Assembly: GCA_030043175.1 (NCBI GenBank)
Contig: JASHYD010000787.1
Coordinates: 1-6,755 of the forward strand
DNA: 6,755 nt
From: Xanthobacteraceae bacterium
GTDB taxonomy: Bacteria > Pseudomonadota > Alphaproteobacteria > Rhizobiales > Xanthobacteraceae
Direction: 5' to 3'
This document shows, one piece after another, positions 5,071-6,755 of the stretch. The translations under genes were made by a program, and so were the position numbers. Position 1 is the first letter of the stretch. Every line of letters starts with the position of its first letter. The notes beneath the pieces are model-generated. The model had not been told where the DNA came from, ran no database searches, and was given only the letters and a program-made list of their open reading frames with translations.

Positions 5071-5569
5071 CGGCGCCAGTAGCACGGCAGGGTACGCGAG
5101 CCAAACGTGGCCTTAGACAGCGGATCGCCGCGCCGAAGCCGCGGCGGTCAATGCGATGGCGAGCGGGTCGCAGCATAGCACGTCCCGGCTCCGGTTTCGC
5201 TGCAGGGTCCAAATCCCGGCCAGGAGCCGTTAGGGACCCCGCCAGTGCGTTTTCCGTACCGGAGGCTAGTTTTTTCTTGACCCACCCCGACAGGCTCGGC
5301 GCGCTCCACAGCCTCCCTGCGTCGCCTGACGCCTATGCTCGGGTCCGCGTCGCTGCCAAGAGACAGCACCGCGGCCGGGTCGAGCAGCAGCGCCACCATT
5401 CGCGGCGCGCGACGACGCGGCCGGTTGGCCGAGTTGGTGGCGCGGTTGCGCGGCATCGCGATGGCGGAATTGCGGACCTCGGGCATGTCGTTGAACACCA
5501 TGGACTCAGCGGTTCTCCAGTGCGGGGGTCCCGGTAGCCGCAGCCCTGCTTTTGCGCTGACGCTCCTGT
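5071..5569. other. Gene-poor GC-rich stretch
   Basis: No coding region can be supported across these 500 bases. Long open frames exist on both strands but their translations are arginine-, serine- and proline-rich, as expected from GC-rich DNA. Two frames look slightly protein-like: a minus-strand frame containing VALLLDPAAVL (sharing the repeat near 3921) and a plus-strand piece around 5420-5520 reading RLAELVARLRGIAMAEL. Neither is recognised. It also holds a GC-rich 7-bp hairpin, CGCCGCG (5126-5132) with CGCGGCG (5140-5146), and the second copy of the direct repeat. Probably degraded remains of older genes. Confidence 0.45.
5368..5397 (+). repeat. Direct repeat copy B (right of PIN gene)
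   Basis: This is the partner of 3921-3950 (28/30 identical, same orientation), about 1.4 kb away, with the PIN gene between them. Outside the 30 bases the similarity falls off quickly by eye. Confidence 0.55.
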
Positions 5570-6316
5570 TCAACGGAGCTGCGCTCGTTTCGGGTATGGG
5601 TTGGCCGCAATTTCTGCAATGAGCTTGTTGAGGATCGCCCGCCCGAACGAATTGAAGTTCTCGGCGACCATGACGAAGGCCCCAGGGCCGCCAACCACAT
5701 TGTTCCGGTAGTAATTTTCGCGACCGCCCGGCGGATTTGTGTGGTCGGCGCCAAATGGCAGCGGCTGTTCGGGCAGAATGACGAGGCCATTGATGGTGAC
5801 GCCTTTGGCAAGAGCCTCGTCACGCGCAACGCTGGCGTCGCGGCCGGAATTGTTGTTTCCGTCACCCGAAATGTCGATGGTGCGGCGTGCGGCTTGGTAG
5901 GGCGAGCGAGCGAGTTGCGCTACGGCGAAATCGATGCCGCCGCTAATCGAAGTTCGATCCGCGAAAGCGCGCGGAGCTTCAATCACCTGGGCGGCGAAAT
6001 CCTTCGCCGAGGCCTCGTCATGGATGATGGTCCAGTCGATGACGATCTTTTGCGCCCCGACGCCCGACCATTCAACGAAGGTGACGCCGATCTTGCCCAG
6101 AGTACCCGAGAGAATAGCTCGGACAACGCGCGGATTGACGATGGCGGCAGCATAACCGTCGCGCTGAAGCTTAAATTTGGGGGTATCAATACTGCGCGAA
6201 ACATCGGACGAAAGCACGAGGAGGAGATCAACCTCCTCGGCAGCACGCGCCTTGAGGATTCCAGGCAATAACAGAATTATCGCGATTAGCGTAACCAGGC
6301 GGGTAGCGGCTCTCAT
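5570..6316 (-). CDS. Exported DUF1194 (von Willebrand factor A-like) protein, 248 aa
   Basis: The protein opens MRAATRLVTLIAIILLLPGI with cleavage likely after KARA (about residue 25), so it is exported to the periplasm or beyond. The mature part matches DUF1194, a VWA-like family of alphaproteobacteria. VDLLLVLSSDVSRSID (29-44) carries the metal-binding DxSxS (D38, S40, S42), RTSISGGIDFAVAQL (121-135) supplies the later Thr/Ser, and RRTIDISGDGNNNSGRD (144-160) supplies the third acidic loop. The end, FGRAILNKLIAEIA (224-237), is the usual C-terminal helix. ATG 6316 is chosen because GGAGG (6326-6322 on the minus strand) is five bases upstream; a GTG at 6322 overlaps that site. Length is normal and no break is seen. 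The role of the family is not established; a MIDAS-type surface binding Mg and a partner protein is inferred. Confidence 0.9.
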   Translation of the reverse strand: MRAATRLVTLIAIILLLPGILKARAAEEVDLLLVLSSDVSRSIDTPKFKLQRDGYAAAIVNPRVVRAILSGTLGKIGVTFVEWSGVGAQKIVIDWTIIHDEASAKDFAAQVIEAPRAFADRTSISGGIDFAVAQLARSPYQAARRTIDISGDGNNNSGRDASVARDEALAKGVTINGLVILPEQPLPFGADHTNPPGGRENYYRNNVVGGPGAFVMVAENFNSFGRAILNKLIAEIAANPYPKRAQLR

Positions 6317-6376
6317 GCTCACCTCCGCACATGCCCCTCGCCGCGGGGAGAAAGATGACTTTATCTCATTTCCAGC

Positions 6377-6389
6377 GGATTACTAATCC
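6377..6389. promoter_or_regulatory. Small perfect palindrome between divergent genes
   Basis: GGATTA-C-TAATCC lies 60 bp upstream of the DUF1194 start and 50 bp upstream of the right-end gene, in the only shared intergenic space. Its placement would suit an operator for a divergent pair, but a 13-bp palindrome can arise by chance. Confidence 0.25.
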
Positions 6390-6439
6390 CATTGACAGAA
6401 TTCCAAGGTGCCGGCCGTGAGGCTGATGGCGATACGGCG

Positions 6440-6755
6440 ATGACCCGTGGCAAGGGCGAAATCACGCGCAATGATCTCAAGCGCAAATGGCCTCGACCCC
6501 GGATAATTTCGCGGTTCCCCCGTCACGTGGCGCTTGCGGCCGAAAAGGTGCGGGACCCCGTCAATAGAGAGGTGATATTTTGCGCTGCCGGTCTCCTATC
6601 GGCGACGCCGCTCACGTATTCCCTGCGCCGCGATGACGACGACTTCGTGGTGTTCTGCTTTGCTCAAGCCAGAAGACGCAGAGGCGTTCTGCGGTCGATT
6701 TGGTGGAGAGCGCCTGCCGGGGACAACGAGCCTGGCTCACGGAGCGCCGGACCGG
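6440..6755 (+). pseudogene. Small KGEITRxDLKRKWP-family hypothetical protein, with 27-nt insertion and frameshift, runs off window
   Basis: From ATG 6440 the frame reads [18 protein letters not shown], then after an odd stretch [20 protein letters not shown] and [20 protein letters not shown] know this as a small uncharacterised protein common in Bradyrhizobium, usually about 90-110 residues, in which KRKWP is followed at once by HHVAL. Here nine extra codons (6494-6520) separate them. After FCFAQ one extra base at about 6668 shifts the frame; the family ending [18 protein letters not shown] continues in the next frame to the window edge. The frame is open upstream of 6440 to a TTG at 6392, so the start is uncertain. 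Function is unknown; no membrane segment or signal peptide. The single frameshift makes it probably non-functional. Confidence 0.7.

Noticed and set aside
5253..5276. TCCG-TAC-CGGA followed by a run of T as a rho-independent terminator
   Set aside because: The stem is only four pairs and the T-run is separated from it by several bases; no gene on either strand ends nearby.
5148..5573. Long minus-strand open frame across the gene-poor region
   Set aside because: Arginine- and proline-rich translation without recognisable domain or ribosome binding site; long frames are expected by chance in GC-rich DNA. Only the shared LLLDPAAVL piece was retained, as a repeat.
6392..6419. TTGACA at 6392-6397 as a -35 box for the right-end gene
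   Set aside because: No -10-like hexamer is found 16-18 bases downstream (CCGTGA region), so a sigma70-type promoter is not supported.
1..6755. CRISPR array, tRNA or rRNA genes
   Set aside because: No regularly spaced repeats were seen and no cloverleaf or rRNA-like segments were recognised on either strand.

Overview
The window looks like an accessory, heavily rearranged stretch of an alphaproteobacterial chromosome, most likely a Bradyrhizobium or Rhodopseudomonas relative. The reasons are the high GC of most of the window, a DUF1194 secreted protein, a small 'KGEITRxDLKRKWP' protein that I associate with Bradyrhizobiaceae, and a group II intron reverse-transcriptase remnant of a type common in rhizobia. 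These assignments come from reading the protein sequence, not from a search.

Layout. Positions 1-197 (minus) hold the C-terminal part of a group II intron reverse transcriptase that has lost its YADD catalytic box. Positions 198-840 hold no convincing gene, only nested inverted repeats. Positions 842-1069 (minus) hold the N-terminal stub of a TM0106-family RecB-like nuclease. About 1085-2380 is a clearly more AT-rich cassette of five small plus-strand genes. Two look intact (a 60-aa protein and a two-helix membrane protein). One carries an in-frame amber codon, one carries two +1 frameshifts that together restore a 60-codon gene, and one secreted protein is cut off at the cassette's right edge.

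Positions 2445-5046 return to high GC with three plus-strand genes: a helical protein with an Rx5H motif, a second helical protein with a YNxxKH motif, and a PIN-domain (DUF4935/PIN_12-like) putative ribonuclease with a strong ribosome binding site and a hairpin after its stop. The first two are tentatively HEPN-like, which would make this a small RNase or defence-like neighbourhood; that is inference. A 28/30-identical direct repeat flanks the PIN gene.

Positions 5071-5569 hold no identified gene. Positions 5570-6316 (minus) encode an exported DUF1194 von Willebrand-like protein, probably intact. The right end (6440-6755, plus) is a frameshifted small gene with an unusual 27-nt in-frame insertion, running off the window.

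Overall this resembles a graveyard or landing zone for mobile DNA, with at least five truncated or broken genes in under 7 kb, in which the PIN gene, the two helical genes and the DUF1194 gene remain as plausible working genes. I see no fully convincing new system; the helical/helical/PIN trio is the best candidate.
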